From the NCBI GenBank assembly GCA_030829545.1, contig JAURAI010000004.1:1-63432 (forward strand): a DNA stretch of 63,432 nucleotides, given 5' to 3'. Each line of letters begins with the position of its first letter. Within the stretch, counting starts at the first letter, position 1. Source of the DNA: Candidatus Poseidonia sp. GTDB taxonomy: Archaea > Thermoplasmatota > Poseidoniia > Poseidoniales > Poseidoniaceae. Positions 1 through 7,791 of the stretch are shown piece after piece. A program made the position numbers and the translations under genes. The notes beneath the pieces were generated by a model. That model did no database searches and had not been told where the DNA came from. It saw only the letters and a list, made by a program, of their open reading frames with translations.

Positions 1-501
1 TCACTCAGCAGGAACGCCGTTGGTGGTGTCGATGGTCTTACCTTCACGGGTGTCCGTGATGGTAACATCGATGGTGCAGTCGCCGCCACAGACATTTGTG
101 CCAGTTTCTATGATGGTCACACCGTCACCGACGGACCAGACTTGGTCGTCAGTTGTTCCAAACTCGACGAGGCCGCAAACGCCGCCAGATCCGCCAGGGT
201 TGTCACATGTTACGGGTGCTGCGCCGTCAACGGAAAGCTTCACACTGATTGAAGCCCAGTTGATGTCGCCACCTTGGTCCATTGTCACCATGATGAGGTT
301 GTCATCAGTTCCAGCACCTGGGGTACCTTGAGCGTCCTTTCCGCTGAATGCGTAAAGGGCAAGGTTTCCATCGGTGTTGCCTTCTGCAAGGGAGCTAGCC
401 CACACGTACAGCACACCAGCCAGAACCACGGTAATGGCCACCATCAAGATGGTAGCGATAACGGGGCTGACAGCCTCTTCATTTCGGTTTTCGTTTTTCA
501 T
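1..501 (-). CDS. archaeal type IV pilin (Pilin_N family)
   Basis: Surface pilin subunit of 166 residues. After a short charged leader (MKNENRNEE) comes the class III signal motif AVSPVIATILMVAITVV, a hydrophobic helix of about 20 residues that in this family is cut just before it by an archaeal prepilin peptidase and then packs in the filament core. The rest is a Gly/Asp/Thr-rich extracellular domain with four cysteines that could form disulfides. An upstream in-frame ATG exists at 537, but ATG 499-501 sits 8 nt behind GGAGG, so it is preferred. The stop codon is at bases 1-3, so the gene is complete. Sequence outside the N-terminus is too variable to assign to adhesion or motility. Confidence 0.85.
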   Translation of the reverse strand: MKNENRNEEAVSPVIATILMVAITVVLAGVLYVWASSLAEGNTDGNLALYAFSGKDAQGTPGAGTDDNLIMVTMDQGGDINWASISVKLSVDGAAPVTCDNPGGSGGVCGLVEFGTTDDQVWSVGDGVTIIETGTNVCGGDCTIDVTITDTREGKTIDTTNGVPAE

Positions 502-552
502 ATTTTTGTCCTCCATTTCCCCCTTAGGGGTAGCCATGCTATGAACATCCCC

Positions 553-560
553 ATATTAAA
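553..560 (-). promoter_or_regulatory. TATA box of the pilin gene
   Basis: On the minus strand TTTAATAT lies about 55 nt before the chosen ATG. A start 25 nt downstream would leave a leader of about 30 nt containing GGAGG, so this promoter gives a leadered message, unlike many genes in the window. Confidence 0.45.
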
Positions 561-675
561 CGGTACTGACCAATGTCCTCAACCATAGGAGCAAAAACGC
601 CTAAATTCGGCTTTTTTGGGAATGTTACTTTTTCATAAATCGCGCGCCGAGCGAGTAGAGCATACGGTTTGTAAG

Positions 676-690
676 TCGCGAATTTCGCGA
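676..690. repeat. 15-bp inverted repeat TCGCGAATTTCGCGA
   Basis: Perfect 7-bp arms around one central T. It is in non-coding DNA and could be a regulator binding site for the small ORF at 751 or the pilin gene. The function is unknown. Confidence 0.4.
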
Positions 691-750
691 AAATAACGCG
701 CTTTTGAAATCCAGCCTTTCGGCCGATGTTAGAAAAGTTAGGTGAACAGG

Positions 751-879
751 GTGAGAGAAATCAAGAGGGGATGGGATGCACTCAACGAGAACTACAACAG
801 CCCTGTTCGTTATGGGGTAGGCATGACAAGTTTATATTCGTTTTTACGGGAAAAAAACGGCCATTTCATTCAACGGTAA
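751..879 (+). CDS. small hypothetical protein, 42 aa
   Basis: A GTG-initiated frame behind GGTGA (741-745, spacing 5) encodes 42 residues starting MREIKRGWDALNENYNSP and ending GHFIQR. The composition is protein-like, with Trp, Tyr and Phe and a Lys/Arg-rich C-terminus. Its last 14 bases overlap the 3' end of the convergent MetAP gene, a pattern common in this window. No family was recognised. The ribosome binding site and composition argue for a gene. Its shortness and lack of homology keep confidence low. Confidence 0.35.
   Translation: MREIKRGWDALNENYNSPVRYGVGMTSLYSFLREKNGHFIQR
851..857 (-). terminator. poly-T terminator behind the MetAP gene
   Basis: On the minus strand seven T residues follow the MetAP stop by about 9 nt, matching the oligo-T termination signal of archaeal RNA polymerase. 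No stable hairpin precedes it. Confidence 0.45.
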
Positions 880-1879
880 GAATTTCTGGCCCGCCAGATG
901 TCACGTGTACAGTATGTTCGAATTGCGCAATGTTGCCACCATCACGGCAGCGCAGCACATGGTATGTCTCAAGGAATCGAATGCTGATCAACTTCTTGAT
1001 GAGCGCGTTCCACTTGCTTTGCAAACTCGCCTCATCTGCATCTGGGAAGGGTTTCTTGAGCATGGGGAAGGCCCAGCGCTCGGCAAAAGGAAGCGTGGAG
1101 TAGCGTTCCTCAAGATTGCGTGCCATCTGAGCCCCAAGGGGTTTGAGTTGGTTTTTAGCACGGGCTTTTCGGCTGGTCGTCAATCCTGTTACGCGATAGA
1201 TATTGGATGAATGCGAGGGCCCAATATTTTCGATAAGCCCCGATGAGCCCGTTGTATTGAACGGTTCAATGGCGTAGACGCCGCCTTCTTCGACAACTCC
1301 TTTGAATCCTTGATTTTCTTTTCCGCACGCATAGGAGGGGACTGAAACGCCAGCGTGTAATTCCCAGGGTTTGAGTTGGTGTCCACAGAGGTTACGAATG
1401 GGTTGGAAGCCTGCGTCCAATGAAGGTTGAGCGGCCGCCTGACCCACTTTGTACCACGGTGTCCCTGGATGAAGCATTTCGACGGCTGCGTCACGTGCCT
1501 CTTTGGCCGCTTTGATTTGTTCAGTATGTTGATTGCCATTACCGATTTCAAGTGTGAGTGCATTGTCCCCGATGTGTCCTTTGATGTGTACGCCGAAATC
1601 AATTTTCACAAGGTCTCCTTTCTCCAGAACGGAGTTACCGTCCCAGCCCTCGACACCTTCTACCAAATGGTTGGTTGTGAAGTGTGCGGCAAGGTCATTC
1701 ACGGCAATGGTCCCCGGAAAGGCAGGTTTTCCACCGTGTCGATGAATGAAGCGTTCTGCGGACTCGATGATTTCATGGAAGGTTTTACCCGGCTGGAGTT
1801 CGAGCTTCATCGCTTCAAGGGCACGGCGAGCAACATGGCCAGCATCTCGCCAGTATTTCAGTTGGGATTCTTCAACCAT
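866..1879 (-). CDS. map: methionine aminopeptidase, type II (archaeal)
   Basis: Removes the initiator methionine from nascent proteins. All five metal ligands of the family are visible: D94 (KIDFG), D105 (HIGDNA), H167 (CGHQL), E205 (AIEPF) and E321 (QFEHT). The insert between the GH motif and the last Glu is typical of type II/archaeal enzymes. At 337 residues it is slightly longer than usual (about 295-300), mostly from a longer C-terminal half. It overlaps the upstream tsaC gene by 22 bp and is the last gene of a minus-strand operon running from 3816. The pairing with tsaC suggests a translation-related unit. Confidence 0.93.
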   Translation of the reverse strand: MVEESQLKYWRDAGHVARRALEAMKLELQPGKTFHEIIESAERFIHRHGGKPAFPGTIAVNDLAAHFTTNHLVEGVEGWDGNSVLEKGDLVKIDFGVHIKGHIGDNALTLEIGNGNQHTEQIKAAKEARDAAVEMLHPGTPWYKVGQAAAQPSLDAGFQPIRNLCGHQLKPWELHAGVSVPSYACGKENQGFKGVVEEGGVYAIEPFNTTGSSGLIENIGPSHSSNIYRVTGLTTSRKARAKNQLKPLGAQMARNLEERYSTLPFAERWAFPMLKKPFPDADEASLQSKWNALIKKLISIRFLETYHVLRCRDGGNIAQFEHTVHVTSGGPEILTVE

Positions 1880-2451
1880 TCAGCCACGTCATGTGTAGGT
1901 ATGATGCCCTCTCTCATAATGCTTACCTCCCAACCAGCACCGGATGACTGTACATTGAGAATGGTGCTACCTCGCCCTCCGGGGCAACCACCGGGAAGAA
2001 TAGCATGGTCGGGTAAACCAAGTTCTTGACCTGCAATTCGGGCGTCATCGGCGGGTGTTTCGCCAGATTCATTGGCGCTTGTCGCAGTGATTGGGCCGAC
2101 AGATTCGACCAAGAGTCGGGCGATTGGATGAGCCAAACATCGCACGGCAACCCGTTCGCCCCCCAATCTTGGGTCAAGCGCCTGATGCGCAGGGAGAATG
2201 AAGGTAAAGGCGCCCCGTGGAAAGGCATCTTCAATGCGACGTACAAGATCTGGAACCTGTACCAGTTCGCTGGCCTGATCGAGTGATAAAACACCGAGGC
2301 TCACCGGTTTATCGGATGAGCGTTGTTTCAATGTGAAGAGTGCGTTGAGGCCTTTCGTCGTTGGCAGACACGCCAATCCGGGAAGTGTTGAGGTAGGATA
2401 CGCAACAACACCGTGATTGAACACGTGTTCAAGCGTTGCTTCAGAAATCAT
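1858..2451 (-). CDS. tsaC: Sua5/YciO/YrdC-family threonylcarbamoyl-AMP synthase
   Basis: Makes threonylcarbamoyl-AMP from threonine, bicarbonate and ATP, the first step of the universal t6A37 tRNA modification. KEOPS then transfers the group to tRNA, and a Pcc1 subunit is encoded at 40440. The 197 residues form a single YrdC domain: N-terminal VAYPTSTLPGLAC, the basic KPVSLGV segment, ATSANESGETP and a C-terminal STILNV strand. It lacks the extra Sua5 C-terminal domain, so it is the short TsaC form. It starts 9 bp after the 90-residue gene upstream and overlaps map downstream. Confidence 0.9.
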   Translation of the reverse strand: MISEATLEHVFNHGVVAYPTSTLPGLACLPTTKGLNALFTLKQRSSDKPVSLGVLSLDQASELVQVPDLVRRIEDAFPRGAFTFILPAHQALDPRLGGERVAVRCLAHPIARLLVESVGPITATSANESGETPADDARIAGQELGLPDHAILPGGCPGGRGSTILNVQSSGAGWEVSIMREGIIPTHDVAEWLKNPN

Positions 2452-2460
2452 GGGTCGCCC

Positions 2461-2733
2461 TCAGGAATGAGCCCAGACGGTGACGTGCTGTTTGGCGACA
2501 CGTTGTGCAAGGGCCTTATCTTCAGTTTTGACCATCAATTTACCACTTGGGTAGAGCGTCAGGTCGCACGGCCCGGTAAAGGTCCAACACAATCGTGAAC
2601 GAATACCAACCTCATAGCCTTCAGCCTCAATACAGGTTCCGACACGTTCGAGATCGATTGAGGTAATATTGTCAGGAACAATCTGATAGGAGCTTTGGTT
2701 CCCGCAAAGTTCCATTGCGAAGCCGTCACTCAT
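2461..2733 (-). CDS. small conserved-looking protein, possible single TBP-like repeat
   Basis: 90 residues, no signal peptide or membrane segment. The C-terminal half reads LTLYPSGKLMVKTEDKALA, resembling the strand-turn-strand-helix of one TATA-binding-protein repeat (LxFxSGKxVxTGAKS followed by an Ala-rich helix). TBP itself has two such repeats of about 90 residues, so this would be one half. The phenylalanines that kink DNA are not clearly present, so RNA or protein binding is as likely. It sits in an operon, 9 bp from both the PSGP-repeat gene and tsaC. The fold assignment is inference from the motif only. Confidence 0.6.
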   Translation of the reverse strand: MSDGFAMELCGNQSSYQIVPDNITSIDLERVGTCIEAEGYEVGIRSRLCWTFTGPCDLTLYPSGKLMVKTEDKALAQRVAKQHVTVWAHS

Positions 2734-2742
2734 GATACGGCC

Positions 2743-3816
2743 TCACAAATCATCAGGTCGGCCTGGTGGGCCGGACGGAGGCCCGCTCGGAGGACCAGAG
2801 GATGGGCCGGACGGAGGCCCGCTCGGAGGACCAGAGGGTGGGCCGGACGGGGGGCCACTTGGAGGACCGCTTGGTGGGCCGGACGGAGGGCCACTTGGAG
2901 GACCGCTTGGAGGACCGCTTGGTGGCCCAGAGGGTGGACTCGATGGGGGACCGGACGGTGGACCCGATGGAGGCCCGCTCGGAGGACTGCTTGGAGGACC
3001 CGATGGCGGGCCAGAGGGTGGACCGGACGGAGGGCTGGATGGGAGCGGCGGTGGTGTTGCCGAGGTCTCAGGTTCTAGCGCTGGCGGGGCTTCAAGAGGT
3101 GCAGGTGGTGCCTCAAGTGGAGGACTTGGAGCAGGCGTTTCATCCACGGGTGGCGGGGTGATAGGGGTTGACAAGAGCGGGTCCAAGGCCGGTGTTGGTT
3201 CAACGGGCGCAGAAAGTGGTGTTTGAGCAACAGGTGATTCCTTCTTTTCCCATGGAGGCGTTCGTGGTGCATCGGTATCTTCCTTGATTGAAACAGAGTC
3301 ACCTTTGAGCACCTTGGTTCCACCACCCTCCATATTTTCACCGACATAAGAGGTCATAATGATGGAGTCGGGGTTGATGATGCCTCGTTCCTCTACTTGT
3401 CCGAAATCATCGAGATGGTTGTCAAAAGCACCGCTGAAAAGACTGGTTCCAATCGCGTTGCCAAGTTTTCGGCCCTGTTCTGCCTGGAATTCAAAATCTG
3501 CTTCGTAAGGGCCGAGGTTCATCGATTGACCGCCACCGGAGAACTCGAAGGACCATGTTCCTGTTTCCATTCGAGCCTCGAATTTGAATTGACGGGTGAG
3601 GCCTGGTCCAATTGAAGAAATGCCTTCGGTCGCTTCGAAACGTTGGCCCTTGTCTGTAACGATGGCGGCGTCAAGGCCGCCGACCGGAATTGAGGATTCG
3701 TTGACCAATTCAACAACGACCAAAATGACGTCTTCATCATCATCGTCAATTTCCATTGTGACGGCTTGCAGATGAGCATGGAGGGAGCCGGAGCGGGCGC
3801 TGTGGTCGTCACTCAT
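2743..3816 (-). CDS. acidic protein with long PPSG tandem-repeat tail
   Basis: 357 residues, first gene of the minus-strand operon ending with map. Residues 1-130 look folded (beta-rich, with VILVVVELVNESSIPVGG and a GxWSFEFSGGG turn), resembling a small beta-sandwich. About residues 130-200 are polar, 200-255 Pro/Ala/Glu-rich, and the last hundred are almost pure PPSG tetrapeptides with a few SSPP variants. No signal peptide or membrane helix is seen, so the protein is probably cytoplasmic with an extended proline-rich arm. Function unknown. The repeat makes the length of this gene prone to change. Confidence 0.75.
   Translation of the reverse strand: MSDDHSARSGSLHAHLQAVTMEIDDDDEDVILVVVELVNESSIPVGGLDAAIVTDKGQRFEATEGISSIGPGLTRQFKFEARMETGTWSFEFSGGGQSMNLGPYEADFEFQAEQGRKLGNAIGTSLFSGAFDNHLDDFGQVEERGIINPDSIIMTSYVGENMEGGGTKVLKGDSVSIKEDTDAPRTPPWEKKESPVAQTPLSAPVEPTPALDPLLSTPITPPPVDETPAPSPPLEAPPAPLEAPPALEPETSATPPPLPSSPPSGPPSGPPSGPPSSPPSGPPSGPPSGPPSSPPSGPPSGPPSGPPSGPPSGPPSGPPSGPPSGPPSGPPSGPPSGPSSGPPSGPPSGPPGRPDDL
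2764..3045 (-). repeat. 12-bp minisatellite encoding PPSG units
   Basis: Tandem array of roughly 12-bp units, on the plus strand variants of GGAGGACCGCTT and GGTGGGCCGGAC, each encoding one PPSG unit. The units differ mainly at third positions, showing that the amino acid repeat rather than the DNA repeat is conserved. Occasional 9-bp interruptions give SSPP. Confidence 0.8.
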
Positions 3817-3880
3817 GTCCTTTCACCAGTGAGGACTGAGAGGTGGCTATACTTCAAAGCCTTGCTGAAAATGAATGAAT

Positions 3881-4486
3881 TCAGCGTAAGCGGAGACGCG
3901 TTTCAGATGGCAAGGACCAGTCCACAGCGGCTACAGTATGGTGATTGACATCAACGGTTGTCCGATACTCGGAATCAACAGATTGTGCGTTGTAAGCGTC
4001 ACGAAGGCCAAACCAGAGGGCTCCAAGAACTGGGATCAAGTAAATCAATTTGGCAAAGGCCCGCGGGCCCCAATGATGTTGTTCGAGCATGGTACCGTTA
4101 TCGTGAACGATGGCGATTCGCAGGCCACGTTGGGCGAGTGAACGACCCATCGTCTGTCCTGTATACTTGAAGTAAAGATAGAACGCAGCCCCAAATAAGA
4201 GCCAATTGAGAATAAAAAAGGCAACATAGCGAGGACCTTCAAGGACAAGACTGTAACTGAACAAGGTCGGTAAAAACTGTCCCCGTGTGAACAATTGCAA
4301 TACAAGACAGAGCAAAATGACATCCAGCATGAAGGCTGTGACTCGCTTCCATGATGGTGCAATGAGCATGCCTTCGGGGGCAGAACCGAGGATGTTTTGA
4401 GCGAGTGTTCCCCCTTTGACAATGGTCACTGGGCTTTCGGTCATGGCTTGAGGTAGGGCTTCTCCTTTGTCAAACTGCGTGTTCAC
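3881..4486 (-). CDS. RDD-family membrane protein
   Basis: 201 residues. The RDD domain spans roughly residues 42-175. It opens with PSWKRVTAFMLDVILL (the family's Arg and Asp of the first helix), has a second hydrophobic block near 85-110, then GQTMGRSLAQRGLRIAI (the GxTxGK-like motif) and a third segment LIYLIPVLGALWFGL. RDD proteins are poorly characterised membrane proteins, some linked to ion transport. It lies 9 bp downstream of the helicase gene's stop on the same strand, so it is probably co-transcribed. Confidence 0.8.
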   Translation of the reverse strand: MNTQFDKGEALPQAMTESPVTIVKGGTLAQNILGSAPEGMLIAPSWKRVTAFMLDVILLCLVLQLFTRGQFLPTLFSYSLVLEGPRYVAFFILNWLLFGAAFYLYFKYTGQTMGRSLAQRGLRIAIVHDNGTMLEQHHWGPRAFAKLIYLIPVLGALWFGLRDAYNAQSVDSEYRTTVDVNHHTVAAVDWSLPSETRLRLR

Positions 4487-4494
4487 TCACAAGG

Positions 4495-6507
4495 TCACTG
4501 ATTGGTCATGTGCCAGGCAAAGAGCCCCCGTTCTTCGGCCCAGTCAAGGTAAGCTCGCCAGTTCGGGTCGTGGCGCAGTGTGGTGGGGTGTCCGAGGACA
4601 ATCAGCCCTCGCTTGGCCCGGGTGATGGCAACGTTGAGGCGTCGATAATCCGACAAAAATCCTACTTCACCCGCGTCGTTGGCGCGAACGGTTGAGAACA
4701 CGATGACGTCTTTCTCCCTGCCCTGATAGCCGTCAACACTCTTGATCTCCAACCCACCATAAGGCTGGCCGGCCTCTCGACCGCCTGCTTCATCAAAGAG
4801 CTGGCTTAGAAGACGAACCTGTCCGTTGTAGGGAGCCACCACACCAATGCCGTCGGCTGTAATATCGCCCATGGCCAAGAGGGCATCAACAATACCCAGA
4901 ACCTTTGCTGCTTCATCACGATTGGAACGGCTTTTGCCTTCTTCGTCGACTTCCTCCGCTCCAGCCACAGGAATGAATGCCATCGGATGGTCCCAATCCG
5001 GCCACAGGAAACCAGCAGGTGGAGGGCGTTGATCTGGCGTACATCCATCCTCGAGGCGATTCTCATAGAACCGCGCGCTTGGAAATTCCCGAAGCACAGG
5101 ATGCATACGATACTGAGTGGTGAGCATCATGGAATCAAGACCGCATGCAATGAGGCGCTCAAATAGAGACCGATTGAGGCCACCGGATTCCGCCTTTCGG
5201 CTGATGACTGTTGGCGGAAGTTGTTGATGGTCACCAACCAAAATCAACTGGCGGCATCCTTTGACAATTGGGACAAGTGAACTCGGTTCGCTGGCTTGTG
5301 TTGCTTCATCCATGAGAACGATTGGGAATTTCCTCGATTCAAGCAGACGATGCCCGCATCCAATGGTCGTGGCACAAATGACCTCGGCTTCATTGAGAAC
5401 TGTTGCTGTCATGGTATCTTCCATCCTGCGGATTTCCTTTTGATTGATGCTGATATCCCTGTGCATCATTCCTTTCTCTTTTCCTCTGAGTGACGGAAGG
5501 GCTTTGCGGAGTTCTCGTTGTTCATCCTGCAGGAAGGCCAGTTCCTCCTGCATCGGGTGGTGCTCCAACACGGCGTCCAATGTCGCTTCCCTGAGTGCTT
5601 CGCGGACCTTGACGGGCCGACCGATTCGTAGGACTTTGACGCCCAATTCAAGCAAGCCCTCAAGCAAATTGTCAACCGCGACATTGGATTCTGCAGTTGC
5701 AAGAAGAGGACCGCTTCCCCGCTGGGCCAAAATACTCAACAAATGAACGGCGGTGTAGGTTTTTCCCGTACCCGGTGGACCCTGAATCAAGGTAAGGCGT
5801 TGGTCAAGACCCGCATGAATGGCAGCCTGTTGAGATGCGTTGAGGTGGTCAATCTTTGGCGGAGGGCCACGAAGGGTTCGACGGCCTCGTATGTCTGGAG
5901 GAAGAGCAGCGCTTTCGTTGACATCAAGGACGTTGGCCAAAATTAATTCTCGCAGAACAGTTCCGCCCTCACCCTCTGTCGAATGAAAGGTCGTCAGTGC
6001 CTCATGCATGCGATCGTGAGCCACGCGGTTGGCGCCCCTGTCCAGCCGCCAGCCCCCTTTCTTGACGTCCTGCGGGCGTTCACCGACCACGACTCGAATT
6101 CTAGTCGGGCCACGGTCGAGAACCACTCCCTCCACGACTTTCTCCCCCCACGGACGGGAGCGAGAAATAAGGACGATGTCACCGGGTGTAAACCGATGGT
6201 TGGGCATCCGCCCGCCTGCTTGACGTTCAAACACGATGATGTCGTCACCGAAAAAGCGCCCCTGGGGTCGCGCACTCAGGTCAAACAGAGCCACACCGGC
6301 AAGGATGAGGCGTTGCTTTGTCCACGTCTTCCATCGTTCTTCGACCAATTGAGTTTCGTCGTCCAGTTCCTGCTTGATCAATTCAGTAAACCGTGTGAAG
6401 TGGTCTTGACTGCGGCGCCAACGATCGGGCATGGGTTCATCCTTCGCCATGGGTGGCTCGGGCGATGAAGCGCTGCTCATCCGCTTGACAGAGCCCTTGC
6501 GCGCCAT
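4495..6507 (-). CDS. UPF1/IGHMBP2-type superfamily 1B helicase
   Basis: ATP-dependent nucleic acid helicase or translocase of the DNA2/NAM7/UPF1 group. Motifs in order: Walker A GPPGTGKT (about residue 242), Ia ATAESNVAVDNL, II MDEATQ (DEAA/DEAD equivalent), III GDHQQLPP, IV TQYRMHP, V SVDGYQGREKD and VI LNVAITRAKRGL. An N-terminal beta-barrel-like region (about residues 85-160) resembles the 1B domain of IGHMBP2-type enzymes. The open frame extends to 6657, but its first 50 residues lack helicase-like sequence and reach past the GTG of the divergent gene at 6623, so ATG 6507 (MARKGSVKR) is preferred. RNA or DNA specificity cannot be told. Confidence 0.9.
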   Translation of the reverse strand: MARKGSVKRMSSASSPEPPMAKDEPMPDRWRRSQDHFTRFTELIKQELDDETQLVEERWKTWTKQRLILAGVALFDLSARPQGRFFGDDIIVFERQAGGRMPNHRFTPGDIVLISRSRPWGEKVVEGVVLDRGPTRIRVVVGERPQDVKKGGWRLDRGANRVAHDRMHEALTTFHSTEGEGGTVLRELILANVLDVNESAALPPDIRGRRTLRGPPPKIDHLNASQQAAIHAGLDQRLTLIQGPPGTGKTYTAVHLLSILAQRGSGPLLATAESNVAVDNLLEGLLELGVKVLRIGRPVKVREALREATLDAVLEHHPMQEELAFLQDEQRELRKALPSLRGKEKGMMHRDISINQKEIRRMEDTMTATVLNEAEVICATTIGCGHRLLESRKFPIVLMDEATQASEPSSLVPIVKGCRQLILVGDHQQLPPTVISRKAESGGLNRSLFERLIACGLDSMMLTTQYRMHPVLREFPSARFYENRLEDGCTPDQRPPPAGFLWPDWDHPMAFIPVAGAEEVDEEGKSRSNRDEAAKVLGIVDALLAMGDITADGIGVVAPYNGQVRLLSQLFDEAGGREAGQPYGGLEIKSVDGYQGREKDVIVFSTVRANDAGEVGFLSDYRRLNVAITRAKRGLIVLGHPTTLRHDPNWRAYLDWAEERGLFAWHMTNQ

Positions 6508-6622
6508 GCACGAACCAAAGCGGTTCGCCTCATCATCATATGGATGAAGAATGAAGTATAACGAAAGCGGGAAACCCTCATTCTTAAACACACATTCAAC
6601 GGCCGAAGAAATGGGTGGGTAG

Positions 6623-7783
6623 GTGTTCAGTCGCAAGAAGAAGGACAAGGACACCATCGGTGAGACTTGCCCCTATTGTGAATTCCTCAACGAACTCGGT
6701 TCTGAAACCTGCGCTCAATGTTATTATTCATTGAACAAATCTGCAAGGGAACAGCCCATGGCTGAACCGACGACTTCGGGAGATGAAATCATGAGTCTTC
6801 TGATGGGTGAAAATGAAGATGTTGAGGATGAAAAGCCTGTTGTGGAGGCTGTCCTTTCACTTGACGATGTCACCGTTGAGGTGGACCAATACGCACTTGC
6901 TGAAACACCCCAAGACGGCGATGAGGCACCTCCTGAATCCTTCGAATTCATCAGCAGTTCAGGGCCAACCTTGTCCCAAACCGTTGCCTCCACTCACGAG
7001 GAGGAAGAACATCACCTCACTCCCGATGACATGCCAAGTACGCCTGTGAAATTTGAGATCGATTCGGTAGACCCGCTCGATGAAGTCGCTGAGCCAGTTC
7101 ATACGGGGAAAGGAGGTCTTTTCTCACCCAGCATCGCCACGCCAACAGACGACGATTTGTTGGGGAGTGTTGGTCCGAACCCCGCCGATGCAACGCCTGA
7201 CCTACCTGATTTGCCCGATGAGGTCGTCGCCACTCCGTCTCTTGCTCAGGCCACAGCAGCTGAAACTCAAGTACCAACACCCGACCTCCCCGATACAGTC
7301 GTTGAAGCAGCCTCTCCTGCACCGGATGCTACCCCACAAACTCCCGCTCCTCAGGCGGCCGTCGCCGCTGTCGCTACACCGCTGTTACCCGACCTTCCAG
7401 AGGATGATACAGTCGCAGAACCTGTTGCCGAGGCCACCACTGCTCCGACCGAGGTCGCTCATGAGGATTCAGCGACACCACCTCATGACCCAAATCGTAT
7501 CTGGCCTTGGCCCAAAGCCGATGCTTGGGGCAACACCAAAATTTACCAAGAGGTTGTGAATGCTATGGAATTCATCAAACAAGGACAGATGGAATCGGCG
7601 GCCGCAACGCTCGATACACTTGGTCCACATCTTGACCTCAATCTTGACATGCTGCTTCATATCTCTGTGCTTATGCAACATCTTGGCCGCCACGACCACG
7701 TCAAGTGGACGTTGGACATGGCTGCCTATGTGTACCCTACCGACCCACACGTTCAACAAGCACGAGCCCAACTTCTTGCATAG
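6623..7783 (+). CDS. zinc-ribbon protein with acidic linker and TPR-like tail
   Basis: 386 residues from a GTG start. Residues 16-33 form a zinc ribbon (CPYC...CAQC). Then follows a long, low-complexity Pro/Asp/Glu/Thr-rich region (about 45-285) with repeated PDLPD motifs. The last 95 residues (from NRIWPWPKADAWGNTKIYQ) form helical pairs like tetratricopeptide repeats (ESAAATLDTLGP, LLHISVLMQHLGR). The layout suggests a scaffold with metal-binding and protein-binding ends joined by a flexible linker. Family unknown. The acetyltransferase gene follows after 8 bp, so it is probably the first gene of a three-gene unit to 9158. Confidence 0.8.
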   Translation: MFSRKKKDKDTIGETCPYCEFLNELGSETCAQCYYSLNKSAREQPMAEPTTSGDEIMSLLMGENEDVEDEKPVVEAVLSLDDVTVEVDQYALAETPQDGDEAPPESFEFISSSGPTLSQTVASTHEEEEHHLTPDDMPSTPVKFEIDSVDPLDEVAEPVHTGKGGLFSPSIATPTDDDLLGSVGPNPADATPDLPDLPDEVVATPSLAQATAAETQVPTPDLPDTVVEAASPAPDATPQTPAPQAAVAAVATPLLPDLPEDDTVAEPVAEATTAPTEVAHEDSATPPHDPNRIWPWPKADAWGNTKIYQEVVNAMEFIKQGQMESAAATLDTLGPHLDLNLDMLLHISVLMQHLGRHDHVKWTLDMAAYVYPTDPHVQQARAQLLA

Positions 7784-7791
7784 GTGAGACC

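Larger units (their letters stand above)
502..750. other. intergenic region upstream of the pilin gene
   Basis: Holds the pilin promoter and a perfect inverted repeat at 676-690 (TCGCGAA-T-TTCGCGA). No ORF with a ribosome binding site was seen before 751. The palindrome lies over 100 nt upstream of the pilin TATA box and about 60 nt upstream of the small plus-strand ORF at 751. Confidence 0.5.

Noticed and set aside
726-1103. Plus-strand frame of 125 codons near the pilin and MetAP
   Set aside because: It continues deep into the MetAP antisense strand and has an unnatural composition. The overlapping 42-codon GTG frame with a ribosome site is better.
2764-3045. CRISPR or intergenic minisatellite
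   Set aside because: The 12-bp units are in frame and show silent differences, so they are a coding repeat.
6508-6657. 50-residue N-terminal extension of the helicase
   Set aside because: It would run past the divergent GTG start at 6623 and has no helicase-like sequence.
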